DNA from: Ilex aquifolium
Taxonomy: Eukaryota > Streptophyta > Magnoliopsida > Aquifoliales > Aquifoliaceae
Length of the DNA stretch: 64,000 nucleotides
Direction of reading: 5' to 3'
NCBI GenBank assembly: GCA_951799425.1
Contig: OX637392.1
Span: 56,473,593-56,537,592, forward strand
Part shown: positions 63,029-64,000 of the stretch, in pieces
How the letters are laid out: each line of letters starts with the position of its first letter
Numbering within the stretch: position 1 is the stretch's first letter
Notes under the pieces: model-generated
Told to the model about the DNA's origin: nothing
What the model saw: only the letters and a program-made list of their open reading frames with translations
The model's database searches: none
Program-made: the position numbers and the translations under genes

Positions 63029-64000
63029 ATGGCAGGTGGAGGTTTTGGTCCTGGTCCCGGTAATGGAAAAGAATATCCAGGCAACCTTACTCTCTATGTG
63101 ACTGTAACTTGCATTGTTGCTGCTATGGGTGGTTTGATCTTCGGTTACGATCTCGGTATTTCAGGTACACCTAAATTAAAACCCATATGGTTTTTATCTT
63201 GTAAAAATGGTTATGTTTAGATATTGATCTGGGTTTTATGTGAAAATATGTAGGTGGAGTGACAACCATGGACTCATTTCTGAAGAAGTTTTTTCCATCT
63301 GTGTACAAGAAGCAAAAGGCTGATACATCCACGAACCAGTACTGTAAATTTGACAGCCAAATACTGACCATGTTCACATCTTCATTGTACTTGGCTGCAC
63401 TTATATCATCTATTGTAGCTTCTTGGGTGACCCGAAAACTAGGAAGAAAGTTGTCAATGCTCTTTGGTGGTGTACTCTTCTGCATTGGGGCTTTGATCAA
63501 CGGCTTTGCTCAAGCTGTCTGGATGTTAATTGTTGGGCGTATTTTGCTTGGTTTTGGTATTGGGTTTGCCAATCAGGTCTCTCTCTCTCTCTCTCTCTCT
63601 CTAAAACATATGAAATCTGTCTGATTTTTTTCTCATAATTGTGTTTGGTGTAAAGGGTGTTTGTTTTGTTTTGGATCAAGAGATTTGAATGTTTTAATAT
63701 ACCACTTTTTTGTTGGCTCATTACAAGTTGTTGGTAGAGTACAAGTTTGGTGATTTTTGAAACACAAGAAGGAATATTTACAAGTTTTTTTTTTCCATAC
63801 GATTGTTCAAAGATTTTTGCTTGTTCTCTTGTCTTGTTCCTTGTCCTTGTGTATTTGTTTTCCCCTGCTTTTGTGTTCTTGTTATCAGTTTTGAATCATA
63901 CCCTTAATTACTCAAAAGCAAAACTGCCTGAAAATTTGATTTTCAGAACAAGAAAAGTACTTCAAAAACACCACCTAATTCAATTTTTTTCCAGATCTGA
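63029..64000 (+). CDS. STP1-like: STP1-like proton/hexose symporter, gene 3 (5' part, cut by window end)
   Basis: Exon 1 is 63029-63164 and exon 2 is 63254-63576, joined by an 89-bp GT-AG intron. Intron 2 starts at 63577 and is still open at the window end, so exons 3 and 4 are not visible. The 153 visible codons match genes 1 and 2 except I42L, S50T, M77K and T82I. I42L is next to the predicted proton-site Asp41, in a motif normally read as [10 protein letters not shown]77K is next to Cys76 of the predicted lid disulfide. The reading frame is intact as far as seen. The promoter is altered by a 740-bp hAT insertion upstream of the TATA box. Whether the whole gene is functional cannot be judged from this window. 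Confidence 0.92.

Larger units (their letters stand above)
33428..64000. repeat. Tandem unit 3: expanded spacer, upstream block, STP gene 3
   Basis: It is homologous to unit 2 but nearly doubled by insertions. Genes 2 and 3 start 37246 bp apart. The extra length is mostly a CACTA element, a foldback element, an LTR-like fossil, a 4.2-kb local duplication and a promoter hAT element. Confidence 0.93.

Overview
The window is nuclear DNA from a flowering plant, most likely a eudicot. It is AT-rich, has GT-AG spliced genes with short introns, and carries plant-type transposons (CACTA, hAT, PIF/Harbinger-like, Mutator-like foldback, Helitron end, tRNA-derived SINEs, LTR remnants). I cannot name the species from the sequence alone.

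The only clear host genes are three tandem, same-strand copies of an STP1-like proton/hexose symporter gene (sugar transport protein, major facilitator superfamily). Gene 1 (6361-8769) and gene 2 (25783-28690) are complete four-exon genes. Each encodes 523 residues, and they differ at only seven residues. Gene 3 (from 63029) has exons 1 and 2 in the window and runs off the end inside intron 2. The genes sit in a tandem array: unit 1 is 1-8820 (its left part lies outside the window), unit 2 is 13211-28740, and unit 3 starts at 33428. The units share long upstream sequence as well as the genes. Segments 8821-13210 and 28741-33427 are not shared and fill the junctions.

The units differ mainly by insertions, and the sister unit often shows the empty site. 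Unit 2 carries a hAT element with an 8-bp target duplication (14074-15005) and an insertion with an internal minisatellite (18657-19527). Unit 3 carries a 237-bp MITE (34899-35135), a 9.1-kb CACTA element (35429-44532), a 1.2-kb foldback element (45003-46210), a solo-LTR-like fossil with a nested Harbinger-like element (46908-50335), and a 4.2-kb local tandem duplication with a Helitron 3' end at its joint (about 52777). It also has a 740-bp hAT element inserted just upstream of the TATA box of gene 3 (62120-62859).

The most unusual item is the CACTA element. It has no visible transposase. On its minus strand it carries intron-containing fragments of two unrelated host genes: two exons of a mitochondrial-type serine hydroxymethyltransferase, and the three C-terminal exons of ribosomal protein eS26. 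They lie in the same orientation with compatible splice phases, so a chimeric transcript is conceivable. The element also contains about 3 kb of AT-rich higher-order tandem repeat with a period near 0.9 kb.

Every unit also has a CCACCA-type satellite inside a TIR-like element. It produces long spurious open frames that I do not regard as genes. No rRNA or functional tRNA gene and no CRISPR array was seen.
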